DNA from: Clostridiaceae bacterium
Lineage (GTDB): Bacteria; Bacillota; Clostridia; Saccharofermentanales; Fastidiosipilaceae
DNA length: 30,498 nucleotides
Reading direction: 5' to 3'
Assembly (NCBI GenBank): GCA_012800515.1
Contig: JAAZJE010000003.1
Span: 1-30,498 of the forward strand
In this document: piece after piece, positions 13,591 through 20,732 of the stretch
How the letters are laid out: each line of letters opens with the position of its first letter
How positions within the stretch are numbered: position 1 is the first letter of the stretch
Notes under the pieces: generated by a model
Database searches by the model: none
What the model saw: only the letters and a program-made list of their open reading frames with translations
Told to the model about the DNA's origin: nothing
Program-made: the position numbers and the translations under genes

Positions 13591-14292
13591 TCACTGATAT
13601 TGAACGCGGCACAGGCATCGACCCACACCCAACAGGGTCATGAGTAGCGGGAGCGCCGCAGGAATCAGAGCAACGGTGATGCTGATGATTCCTCCTAAGT
13701 TTAACACAAAAGGCACAATAAGTAATATCGCGCAGCTGATGCAGACAAAAATGTCACGGCGCTGATTGCGATACCAGACGATACCAATCAGGCTGATAAC
13801 GATGTGCAGAGCGATAAAACAGCCGATTATAACAAGGACGACGGGCAGCAGGGCGACGTGGAGCGGGGTGCTACCGAGAACGGAGGAATCGTTTTGCGTT
13901 TCGGCGAGGAAAGAATCATAAAAGGGGCGGTAGAGGGAGACGGAGGCGTAGGCAAGATCTTCAAAAAGAAACCAATCATAGTTGACGGCCTTGAGTTGAG
14001 GGTCGTAGAGGGCGATGCCGCGACCCATGAAGATAATAAGCGGAATTGTCAGAAGACAGGAGATCAGATTGAGTGTGCTGACGCAAAGAAAAATTACATC
14101 GAGGGCGCGACGGACTGCGGCCACTGTCACGGAGGGGTGTTCTTCCGCGGATGTCGGTGTGTTTAGCGGCACGGGTTCTTGCGTAGACACGGGCGTATAC
14201 GAACTCTCGTCCGTCGCCGGGACGCTCTGTTGCGCGGGTGTGTTATTCCCTTGCGTTGTTGGTTCTGTCGGTACAGACTCAGGCGTTTGCAT
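13591..14292 (-). CDS. Four-span membrane protein of unknown function
   Basis: The 233-residue product has a Thr/Pro/Gln-rich N-terminal region (1-55) and four likely membrane spans at about 64-89, 144-173, 180-200 and 203-224. A loop of about 55 residues between the first two spans carries aromatic and acidic residues. No enzymatic motif is visible. The general plan (disordered tail, one span, long loop, three spans) resembles the adjacent gene at 12531-13499, so they may be distant relatives or partners. The ATG at 14290-14292 has GAGGAG 12 bases upstream, a long spacing. A good promoter lies at 14339-14368. Confidence 0.72.
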   Translation of the reverse strand: MQTPESVPTEPTTQGNNTPAQQSVPATDESSYTPVSTQEPVPLNTPTSAEEHPSVTVAAVRRALDVIFLCVSTLNLISCLLTIPLIIFMGRGIALYDPQLKAVNYDWFLFEDLAYASVSLYRPFYDSFLAETQNDSSVLGSTPLHVALLPVVLVIIGCFIALHIVISLIGIVWYRNQRRDIFVCISCAILLIVPFVLNLGGIISITVALIPAALPLLMTLLGVGRCLCRVQYQ

Positions 14293-14338
14293 CCGGTTTA
14301 TATGCTCCTCAAGTGCCTAGAATTTGAATCTGCTTCGG

Positions 14339-14368
14339 ATGATATCACGGAATTTGTTGATTTGGCAA
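14339..14368 (-). promoter_or_regulatory. Predicted promoter for the membrane protein gene pair
   Basis: TTGCCA (14368 to 14363), an 18-base spacer and TATCAT (14344 to 14339) on the minus strand. The predicted start near 14332 leaves a leader of about 40 bases before the ATG at 14292. Confidence 0.5.
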
Positions 14369-14424
14369 CAGATTGAGGGCGGACTGAGCTGAGGGCGGAC
14401 GCCGGGGGAGTATAAGGTCAGATG

Positions 14425-15189
14425 TCAGGCCATATCTCCGGCGGGGAAACCGGGACCATGTCCGGAGAGAACGGGCAGGTCGGGCGGCATTTCAGTTAGC
14501 CGGCGATGCAGGAGATAGAGCGAGTCGCGCATCATTCGCGGGCTGCCGCCCGGGAGGTCAGTGCGCCCGATTCCGCCGCAAAAGAGGGTGTCACCGGTAA
14601 AAAGACAGATTGCTCCGTCGGCGAGGTCGATATATTTGCCGGGGCGCAAAATACGGAGACCCAGCTCACTACCGAGCGTTTCTTCTCTGAAGCAGTTTCC
14701 AGAGGCAGTCTCCGAGTCGGAGGATCGGCGGCTTCCGGAATGGCGACTGAGCAAAAAACAGGACGAGCCCGGAGTGTGTCCTGGGGTCCGCCAAACTTGG
14801 AGAACCAGATCTTCATCCAGGCGGATCAGATCATTGTCCTCGAGAAGAAAGTCCGGCGCCGGGAAAACGGCTTCGAGCCCGAAAAGGCGCGCGACATTCG
14901 TAGTCGGATCGTTCAGGGCGGGCTGATCTTCGCAATGAATCAGAAAACGGGAGTTGGGGTTTGCCGATAGTATTTTTTTAAGCGCCAATAGGTGGTCATA
15001 ATGGGCATGAGTAGCGATGATGCGCAGTTGAGGCTCGGCGGACCGCGCAACTGTAGCGGGCGTAGGCGGCGGTACAATCGACGGATCGATGATCCAACGC
15101 TCCCTCGGGCGCTCGATGACGTAATTATTGGACGGGATGCCGCCGATTTCGTTAAACTGAATCCAATCAGGCAAATTCAGTGCTCTCAT
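14425..15189 (-). CDS. Metallo-beta-lactamase-fold hydrolase (glyoxalase II-like)
   Basis: The metal-binding THAHYDH gives H61, H63, D65 and H66, followed by GHTPGS (H138), GDTLFCGGIGRTDLPGGS (D200) and SGHGPG (H244). This pattern is typical of the hydroxyacylglutathione hydrolase-like group, which hydrolyses thioesters; the true substrate here is unknown. About 254 residues compare with roughly 200-215 for compact members. The excess is a Ser/Arg/Glu-rich insertion at about 148-192, between the GHTPGS and GDTLF motifs. An upstream ATG at 15201 abuts AGGAG with no spacing, so I prefer the ATG at 15189, 12 bases from it. The AGGAG overlaps the deoC stop codon, so the gene is translated immediately behind deoC in one transcript. 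Function is probably cytoplasmic; the metabolic link to deoC is unclear. Confidence 0.88.
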   Translation of the reverse strand: MRALNLPDWIQFNEIGGIPSNNYVIERPRERWIIDPSIVPPPTPATVARSAEPQLRIIATHAHYDHLLALKKILSANPNSRFLIHCEDQPALNDPTTNVARLFGLEAVFPAPDFLLEDNDLIRLDEDLVLQVWRTPGHTPGSSCFLLSRHSGSRRSSDSETASGNCFREETLGSELGLRILRPGKYIDLADGAICLFTGDTLFCGGIGRTDLPGGSPRMMRDSLYLLHRRLTEMPPDLPVLSGHGPGFPAGDMA

Positions 15190-15204
15190 CGTGTCGTTCA
15201 TCTC

Positions 15205-15915
15205 CTAAAACAGGTCCGGCTCGGCGGCGATGGCGGGCAGGCCGGCGTAACCGATCCCGAGACGTTCCACGCCGAGCTCCAGGTAGCGGCGTGCGGTTTG
15301 AGCATTACGGATACCGCCGGAGGCCTTGACGGCGATTTCGCCCGCTGCCGCCTGCAACATCTGTTCGACAGCTTCAATGGTCGCCCCGCCGGCGGCGGTT
15401 CCCGTGGAGGTTTTGACAAAGCTGGCACCCGCAGACCGTGCGGCAATTACTGCACGGGTGATCTGCTCGGGAGTTAAGGTGCAGGTTTCGAGGATAACCT
15501 TAATAGGAATGTTGTTATGGGTAGCGACGGCCTCGACGACGGCGCGAATGCCGGCTTCGACAGTGTCCCAATCTCCGGAACGGGCGGCACCGTAATCCAT
15601 GACCATGTCGATTTCATCGACCCCGGCGGCGGCATACAGTCCGGCAAGAGCGGCTTTGTCGGCGGGGGTGGATTTGCCGTAGGGGAAATCGAGGACGACG
15701 CCGATTTTTACCTCCGTTTCGGCAAGGATGCGTTGCGCCAGAGATATATGTGCGGGGAAAACGCAGACTGAGTAGGCGCCGACCTCGGCGGCAACGTGGA
15801 GAGCGCGGACAACTTCATCATCGGTTAGAGCGGGACTGAGGATGGCCATGTCCACATAGCGGGGGATATCACGATTCCTGAGTAGGGGAGCTTGATCTGT
15901 TATTTTGTCGGTCAT
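15205..15915 (-). CDS. deoC: Deoxyribose-phosphate aldolase
   Basis: DeoC cleaves 2-deoxyribose-5-phosphate to glyceraldehyde-3-phosphate and acetaldehyde in deoxynucleoside breakdown. The 236-residue class I aldolase shows EIDMVMDYGA (101-110) with D103, KVILETC (139-145), the Schiff-base lysine K168 in FVKTSTG, and K197 in VKASGGIRN. Length and motif order are as expected. GGAGG lies 7 bases before the ATG at 15915, and a good promoter lies upstream at 15945-15974. The metallo-beta-lactamase-fold gene follows with essentially no gap. No nucleoside phosphorylase or phosphopentomutase gene is adjacent. Confidence 0.96.
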   Translation of the reverse strand: MTDKITDQAPLLRNRDIPRYVDMAILSPALTDDEVVRALHVAAEVGAYSVCVFPAHISLAQRILAETEVKIGVVLDFPYGKSTPADKAALAGLYAAAGVDEIDMVMDYGAARSGDWDTVEAGIRAVVEAVATHNNIPIKVILETCTLTPEQITRAVIAARSAGASFVKTSTGTAAGGATIEAVEQMLQAAAGEIAVKASGGIRNAQTARRYLELGVERLGIGYAGLPAIAAEPDLF

Positions 15916-15944
15916 ATATATTCCTCCATAAATTATTCACAGTG

Positions 15945-15974
15945 ATGATACTAGAAGTTGCCTGTATTTCTCAA
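15945..15974 (-). promoter_or_regulatory. Predicted promoter for deoC
   Basis: TTGAGA (15974 to 15969), an 18-base spacer and TATCAT (15950 to 15945) on the minus strand. The start would be near 15938, about 23 bases upstream of the ATG. Confidence 0.6.
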
Positions 15975-16041
15975 GTAAGGCGGCGAATAAGAGGGCAAAT
16001 ACGGAGCGGTTGCCGGAGTGATTTCCGAATGCGTGAGTTTG

Positions 16042-16079
16042 AAAAAGAGATGAGGATACCGTAAAATTACGGTATCCTC
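16042..16079 (-). terminator. Rho-independent terminator of the tRNA-Arg gene
   Basis: GAGGATACCGTAA (16079 to 16067 on the minus strand) pairs perfectly with its complement at 16064 to 16052, with a tight loop. ATCTC and a T-run (16046 to 16042) follow. It starts 4 bases past the tRNA CCA end. Confidence 0.88.
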
Positions 16080-16083
16080 ATTA

Positions 16084-16158
16084 TGGCGCCCCGGACAGGA
16101 ATCGAACCCGTATCAACAGCTCCGGAAACTGTTGCCTTATCCGTTAGGCCACCAGGGC
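16084..16158 (-). tRNA. tRNA-Arg, anticodon CCG
   Basis: Read on the minus strand, the acceptor arm GCCCTGG (16158 to 16152) pairs with CCGGGGC. The anticodon stem ACAGT/GCTGT closes a seven-base loop TTCCGGA, which gives anticodon CCG. The T-arm contains GGTTCGATTCC, and the discriminator G is followed by an encoded CCA (16086 to 16084). It reads CGG arginine codons. It has its own promoter and terminator. Confidence 0.96.
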
Positions 16159-16165
16159 AGAGAAG

Positions 16166-16214
16166 CTTCGGAAGCAATTCGACAGTTCGCGAACGACTGA
16201 AACGCCTTCCGAAG
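16166..16214. promoter_or_regulatory. Large inverted repeat in the tRNA-Arg leader
   Basis: CTTCGGAAG (16166-16174) and CTTCCGAAG (16206-16214) are complementary, and between them lies the perfect palindrome GTTCGCGAAC (16185-16194). The element spans from about the predicted transcription start to just before the mature tRNA 5' end. It may fold in the leader that RNase P removes, or bind a regulator between the tRNA and the divergent importer operon. Confidence 0.45.
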
Positions 16215-16218
16215 AGCC

Positions 16219-16247
16219 ATTATAAGTCAGGTTGATGAGATCTGCAA
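16219..16247 (-). promoter_or_regulatory. Strong promoter of tRNA-Arg
   Basis: TTGCAG (16247 to 16242), a 17-base spacer and a perfect TATAAT (16224 to 16219) on the minus strand. The predicted start near 16212 leaves about 54 bases of leader. Confidence 0.75.
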
Positions 16248-16380
16248 TCAACTTTATTAAAAGGACAAAAAGAGAACAAAGGCTCAAAAGTTGGGGCAAA
16301 TTATTGATAGCAAAGGCTTCGAAAAGCGTGTACGCTAGAATAACTGTTCCATAGAGAGTTGGCGCGAAAGGTTGGAAGAA

Positions 16381-17391
16381 ATGGCAGAAAAGCAAAATGA
16401 GATGCCGACAGCGCAGGCGGAAGTATTGCCGTTGGTGCTGGGCAAAAAGCAAAGCCGCTTCAAAAGGACGTTGAAGGAATGTAAGCGCCACTCTCTGCTC
16501 CTTGTGATGGCCGGCTTCGTTTTGGTGTGGTATTTCATCTTCCTTTACGGACCGATGTACGGTCTGCTCATGGCGTTTAAGGACTTTTCTTTCCGCAAGG
16601 GCGTCTTCGGCAGTAACTGGAAGATGGATAAAAAAGGCAACTTGGATCTGTTTGCCAACTTCACCCGTATGTTCAAGGATCACGCTTTCCTTAGGGCGTT
16701 TAGGAACACGTTTGTCATCAGCGGACTTAAACTCCTGATCGGCTTTCCGGTTCCGATTGTCTTTGCCCTGTTGCTCAATGAGATACGCAATCGCAGGTAT
16801 AAAAAGCTGGTTCAGACGGTCAGCTATCTGCCCTACTTTATATCCTGGATTGTTCTCAGTGGAATTATGCGACAGATTCTTAATCTGGAATACGGGCTGT
16901 ACGGCTACCTCGTCCGTTATCTCGGCTTTCCCGACATTAATTTTCTGACGTATCGTCCGACCTTCAGAGGTTTGCTGGTCATATCTTCAATCTGGCGCAA
17001 CTTCGGTTGGAGTTCGATCATTTATCTGGCGGCGTTGGGCGGTATTGACGGTCAACTCTACGAAGCCGCCGAGATTGACGGCGCCGGACGCTGGAAGAAA
17101 GCGATTCACATCACTCTCCCCGGGTTGGCGCCGGTTATCGTTATTCAGCTGATTCTACAGGTCGGCACGATTGTCGGTGACGACTTCAACCAGATTTTCA
17201 ACCTCTACGGCGTTCCCGTCTATGAGGTGGCGGACGTTATCGGCACTTATACCTACCGCCAGAGCTTCCAGGACAGCACGGACTTCAGCTATTCAACCGC
17301 GGTGGGGCTGATGCAGAATACACTATCATTTGTACTTATTATTATCACTAACTGGATTACCTCTAAATTCAGTGAATACGGAATTTGGTAA
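16381..17391 (+). CDS. ABC transporter permease, LplB type
   Basis: The 336-residue integral membrane protein belongs to the LplB group of carbohydrate ABC permeases, which carry oligosaccharides and similar solutes. About six spans are visible, the first at about 38-58. The EAA motif that contacts the ATPase lies in YEAAEIDGAGRWKKAIHITLP (about 227-247). I place the start at the ATG at 16381; AAAGG lies 9 bases upstream, while the in-frame TTG at 16372 directly abuts it and has no usable spacing. It is followed after 11 bp by the second permease and then by the binding lipoprotein, a three-gene operon. No ATPase gene is present, so a shared ATPase elsewhere is expected. I could not find a convincing promoter between it and the divergent tRNA. 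Confidence 0.93.
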   Translation: MAEKQNEMPTAQAEVLPLVLGKKQSRFKRTLKECKRHSLLLVMAGFVLVWYFIFLYGPMYGLLMAFKDFSFRKGVFGSNWKMDKKGNLDLFANFTRMFKDHAFLRAFRNTFVISGLKLLIGFPVPIVFALLLNEIRNRRYKKLVQTVSYLPYFISWIVLSGIMRQILNLEYGLYGYLVRYLGFPDINFLTYRPTFRGLLVISSIWRNFGWSSIIYLAALGGIDGQLYEAAEIDGAGRWKKAIHITLPGLAPVIVIQLILQVGTIVGDDFNQIFNLYGVPVYEVADVIGTYTYRQSFQDSTDFSYSTAVGLMQNTLSFVLIIITNWITSKFSEYGIW

Positions 17392-17402
17392 GGAGGTAAT
17401 TT

Positions 17403-18326
17403 ATGTTAACGTTGATTAAGAAAAGAAAATACAGATCCTATCTTCGCAAATCCGTAGGCGAGTACATTTTTGACACTCTGAACTATATCTTCATGCTCAT
17501 CATCCTTATAGTCTGTGTTTATCCTTTCTGGAACGTCATTATGCAGTCGCTGACCCAGCCGAGAGACGCCAACAAACCCAGCCTTTATCTTTGGGTCACC
17601 GATCCCAGCCTGGCCTCCTACAGAAGGATGTTGCGGGACGCGGATTTTCTTCGGTCTTTCCTGGTTACTTTCGCGCGCATCGCCGCCGCCTGGTCGATCG
17701 GCATAGTTATGACGACCTTTCTCGCTTACGCTCTCTCCCGCCGGACACTTCCTTTCCGTAAGACGATTACCGGTATCGTTGTCTTTACCATGTTCTTCAA
17801 CGGCGGCATGATCCCCACTTACATTTTGATGAGAGATTTGAAACTGCTCAATAATTTCTGGGTTCTGGTGCTTCCCGGCCTGGTCAGCACCTATAACATG
17901 ATCATCATGCGCAATTACTTTATGTCGCTACCGGTTGAATTGGAAGAGTCGGCCTATATCGACGGAGCCAATGACTTTACCATCATGTCGCGGATTTATG
18001 TTCCGCTGTCCAAGCCGATCCTCGCCACCGTTTCGCTGTGGATTATCGTCGCGCACTGGAACTCCTGGTTCGACAACTTAATCTACACTCCTATGCGGCG
18101 CGATCTAACCGGACTGCAGCTGTATCTGAACCAGGTTCTGGTCGCCGGAACCATTAATGTCGGTGCCAATCCCTGGGAATACGATCCCATGAATCCGAAT
18201 CTTCCGGTAGAAGCGACCCTCAAAGCTACAATCATCGTTATCTCAACGGTTCCGATACTGGTTTTTTATCCCTTCCTGCAAAAGTACTTCGTGAAGGGTA
18301 TCATAATCGGTTCGCTGAAGGGTTGA
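17403..18326 (+). CDS. ABC transporter permease, YtcP/LplC type
   Basis: The second permease, 307 residues with about six spans, is the usual partner of LplB-type proteins. Its EAA-type motif is ELEESAYIDGANDFTIMSRIYVP within 179-201. The N-terminal part (LNYIFMLIILIVCVYPFWNV, about 26-45) and the MFFNGGMIPTY segment near 130-140 are characteristic of the YtcP/LplC group. AAGGAGG lies 6 bases before the ATG and overlaps the end of the preceding gene's 11 bp gap, so the two permeases are made together. The two probably form a heterodimeric channel fed by the lipoprotein encoded 135 bp downstream. Confidence 0.93.
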   Translation: MLTLIKKRKYRSYLRKSVGEYIFDTLNYIFMLIILIVCVYPFWNVIMQSLTQPRDANKPSLYLWVTDPSLASYRRMLRDADFLRSFLVTFARIAAAWSIGIVMTTFLAYALSRRTLPFRKTITGIVVFTMFFNGGMIPTYILMRDLKLLNNFWVLVLPGLVSTYNMIIMRNYFMSLPVELEESAYIDGANDFTIMSRIYVPLSKPILATVSLWIIVAHWNSWFDNLIYTPMRRDLTGLQLYLNQVLVAGTINVGANPWEYDPMNPNLPVEATLKATIIVISTVPILVFYPFLQKYFVKGIIIGSLKG

Positions 18327-18386
18327 TGGCATACGACAGGAGGCTCGGGCATTTTATGCACTTAGGTAAAACCGCCGGCTTCCTCA

Positions 18387-18426
18387 AAAGAGTCTCACCT
18401 GACGAGTGCGCAAACATTCGTTTGAG
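18387..18426 (+). other. Possible stem-loop between permease and binding-protein genes
   Basis: CTCAAA (18387-18392) and TTTGAG (18421-18426) are complementary across a 28-base loop in the 135 bp gap before the binding protein. Such structures between importer genes can help the binding-protein message outlast that of the permeases. No T-run follows, so it is not a terminator. The stem is short, so support is weak. Confidence 0.25.
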
Positions 18427-18461
18427 AGATAAATATAAAAATAATTGATGGAGGAAAAATA

Positions 18462-20048
18462 ATGAAAATCAAAAAACTACTAGTAGTCCTTTTGGTAGTG
18501 GTCATGGCTCTCGGCTTGCTCGCAGCTTGTCAGTCCACCGGAACTAACAAAACAACTCAAAAGAAAATCAAGATTTCATGGATCGGCTTTAACTGGGGGT
18601 TGCCTGTGCTCCCCGGTCCCGACGCTGATATCATGAATATGCTCCAGGAGAGATTCAAAGTCGAACTGGAACCCATCTTCTTCCCGAGTGCGGAATTCAT
18701 AACACAGCTGAGACTGCTCTACACTTCCGGTGACCTTCCGGATATCTTCCGTGTCCCCGGTATGACCGAGCTCGCCACCCTGCATAAGGAGGAACTGATT
18801 CGTGAAATCCCGCTTGAGTCCATTAAAAAGCTTGCTCCCGAGATGTGGGCCGACATGAAGAGAAATGCCGCCAGCGATCCGTTTGCTCTCACAAAGGGCA
18901 TCATCGATGGCAAGAACTGGGGTATCCCCAACATGAACGTCGACGCGACCTATCGCGAAGTCGTCGTCTGGCGTGATGACTGGCTGAAAGAAGTCGGTAT
19001 TACCAAGATCCCCGAGACCATTGCCGAGTTCGAAGACGCTTTATACAAGATTGTTCAGGCCGATCCTCAGGGCACCGATACTAACGGTCTGCACTGCTCC
19101 GGTCTGAAGGCCATCTACGGCGCTTATCGCGACCCGCAGTTTTTCTTCGTCGAGGACGGCAAATTGGGCAACGGCCCGACCGATCCGCTGAACAAAGAGA
19201 TGCTGGCGATGCTCGCTAAGTGGTACAAGGATGGCATCCTGGCCAAGGACTTCGACGTACAGTTTGCCGATATGACCGAGAACGAGCCCGGCACATACTG
19301 GCCGCTTTCGCAGGTGTTCCACCGCGGCAAGGTCGCCATGACTGCTCTGGACAGCAGCTATCACTGGGAGAAGCCGCACTATGAGGGACAGGAGAATCCT
19401 TCGGTTAACTACACCGCCCTCAAGACGGAAAACCCGGATGCAACCTATGAGTTCGGTGTACCCGCGAAGGGTCCGACGGGTAATCAGGGCATGACGGTCT
19501 ACAGCGCGACCTCCACACTCTCCTACATGAGCCATAAGGTTGATCAGGAGAAGTTCGAGCGCATCCTCGAGATGATGGAAGCCATGTGCGCCGACGAAGA
19601 GCTCTACACGAAGGTTCTCTGGGCCAACAAGGGCGAGGACTGGGATCTCGACGATCACGGTTTCGTCATCAACCTGGTCAAGGATGATTGGCCGGTTGAG
19701 AAGAAGCCCACTTCCAGAGGTGCCAACTTCGCTTTCGTGAACTACAACACGATGAAATTCCACAAGAAGTATCTCTCGCACCGCTATAAGATCTCCGATA
19801 AGTATACCGCGGATCATTGCATTCCCCCGATGCCGTTTGCCTCGCTGCCTTCCGACGGAACCACGCGTCAGGCTCTCGACGACATGTGGAGAGAGTTCTA
19901 TGTCGAAGTTATCAAGGGCGATAAGTCCGTTGACGAGTTCGACGCTTTTGTCCAGCGCTACAACGACGCCGGCGGTCTGGATCGTCTGGCGGAGGCTCAG
20001 GAAGCCTACGACGCGGCTGACTCCCTCCTGCAGTATGTTCCGAACTAA
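18462..20048 (+). CDS. Extracellular solute-binding lipoprotein of the ABC importer
   Basis: The 528-residue protein is the substrate-binding part of the LplB/YtcP-type importer. It has a lipoprotein signal peptide with the lipobox LLAAC (C23), then a Ser/Thr/Asn linker and a two-lobed binding domain. Features such as SGDLPDIFRV and the large overall size match the family 1 solute-binding proteins that pair with LplB permeases. The substrate is probably an oligosaccharide, but nothing here identifies it. GGAGG lies 7 bases before the ATG. The gene is the last of the operon, followed by two hairpins (20087-20104 and 20107-20136). Confidence 0.93.
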   Translation: MKIKKLLVVLLVVVMALGLLAACQSTGTNKTTQKKIKISWIGFNWGLPVLPGPDADIMNMLQERFKVELEPIFFPSAEFITQLRLLYTSGDLPDIFRVPGMTELATLHKEELIREIPLESIKKLAPEMWADMKRNAASDPFALTKGIIDGKNWGIPNMNVDATYREVVVWRDDWLKEVGITKIPETIAEFEDALYKIVQADPQGTDTNGLHCSGLKAIYGAYRDPQFFFVEDGKLGNGPTDPLNKEMLAMLAKWYKDGILAKDFDVQFADMTENEPGTYWPLSQVFHRGKVAMTALDSSYHWEKPHYEGQENPSVNYTALKTENPDATYEFGVPAKGPTGNQGMTVYSATSTLSYMSHKVDQEKFERILEMMEAMCADEELYTKVLWANKGEDWDLDDHGFVINLVKDDWPVEKKPTSRGANFAFVNYNTMKFHKKYLSHRYKISDKYTADHCIPPMPFASLPSDGTTRQALDDMWREFYVEVIKGDKSVDEFDAFVQRYNDAGGLDRLAEAQEAYDAADSLLQYVPN

Positions 20049-20086
20049 GCTTCCGAACCAAGCGGCGGAACAGTTCTCTGACAATC

Positions 20087-20136
20087 TGCTCGGGTAGCCG
20101 AGCATGAAGGAAGCCCCTCGCAAGTGGGGCTTCCTT
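20087..20136 (+). terminator. Two hairpins ending the importer operon
   Basis: TGCTCGG/CCGAGCA (20087-20104, 4-base loop) is followed by AAGGAAGCCCC/GGGGCTTCCTT (20107-20136, 8-base loop). The second has an 11-base perfect stem but only a weak T-rich tail (TTCCTTGTAT), so termination may be partial and the next gene could receive some readthrough. Confidence 0.7.
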
Positions 20137-20162
20137 GTATAAGGTGCATTAGGAGGTGAACC

Positions 20163-20732
20163 ATGCAAAACGATGAAAAAAACAATCAGTGGGGGAAGAA
20201 TAGTCCCCGTCAGAACCCCTATCAAGACCCGTATCCGCCCAACAATCCGCAGGGCGGTTTCGAGCCCGAGTCGCCGCCGAGTAGACACAGATTTCTCTAT
20301 GTCATGTCGATAGTCGTGATTGTGCAGGGTGCCCTGGGGATTATTGCGCTGTTATTATTGTTGGGTGGAATAGGAATCCTGGGTCAGGTCGTCGGCGGGC
20401 TGGCTCGTAGCGAAGGCTTTTTCCGGGGCAACGACCATCTCCCGGCTTTTGCAGCTTTGCGAGGTCTCGGGGAAGCGTTGCTCTTTATATTCGGGATTCT
20501 GGCCGCAGCCGGAGCGGCATTGACCCTGACTGCCGGCATTCTTGGAATCAAGGCTGCAAGCGACCGTAGCCGCGCGAACACTTGCTTTATCCTGGGAATC
20601 ATCATGAGCGTGATTTCGTTGCTGGGCTGTTTTGGTGCAATTACCTTTGGCAATGTAATCGGTGTAGCGATTCAACTGGCTTATACTTACGCCGCGTATA
20701 TGGTTAGAGAGGGTAAACCCAGTCCCTTCTAG
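20163..20732 (+). CDS. Small four-span membrane protein of unknown function
   Basis: The 189-residue protein has an Asn/Pro/Gln/Tyr-rich cytoplasmic-type tail (1-42) and four likely membrane spans at about 44-74, 104-128, 140-160 and 163-181, with glycine-rich helices. No catalytic motif is visible. AGGAGG lies 6 bases before the ATG. It lies 114 bp after the importer's binding protein but past two hairpins, so it may be separately transcribed or a readthrough gene. It is the third protein in the window with a disordered polar tail and four spans (compare 12531-13499 and 13591-14292). Its stop codon overlaps that of the convergent MATE gene. Confidence 0.8.
   Translation: MQNDEKNNQWGKNSPRQNPYQDPYPPNNPQGGFEPESPPSRHRFLYVMSIVVIVQGALGIIALLLLLGGIGILGQVVGGLARSEGFFRGNDHLPAFAALRGLGEALLFIFGILAAAGAALTLTAGILGIKAASDRSRANTCFILGIIMSVISLLGCFGAITFGNVIGVAIQLAYTYAAYMVREGKPSPF

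Noticed and set aside
16084..16158. tRNA-Arg as an attachment site for an integrated element
   Set aside because: No integrase and no repeated tRNA 3' fragment were seen nearby, and the flanking genes look like ordinary chromosome.
19041..20288. 415-codon minus-strand frame opposite the binding lipoprotein
   Set aside because: The plus-strand gene has a signal peptide, lipobox, ribosome binding site and operon context; the antisense frame has none of these.
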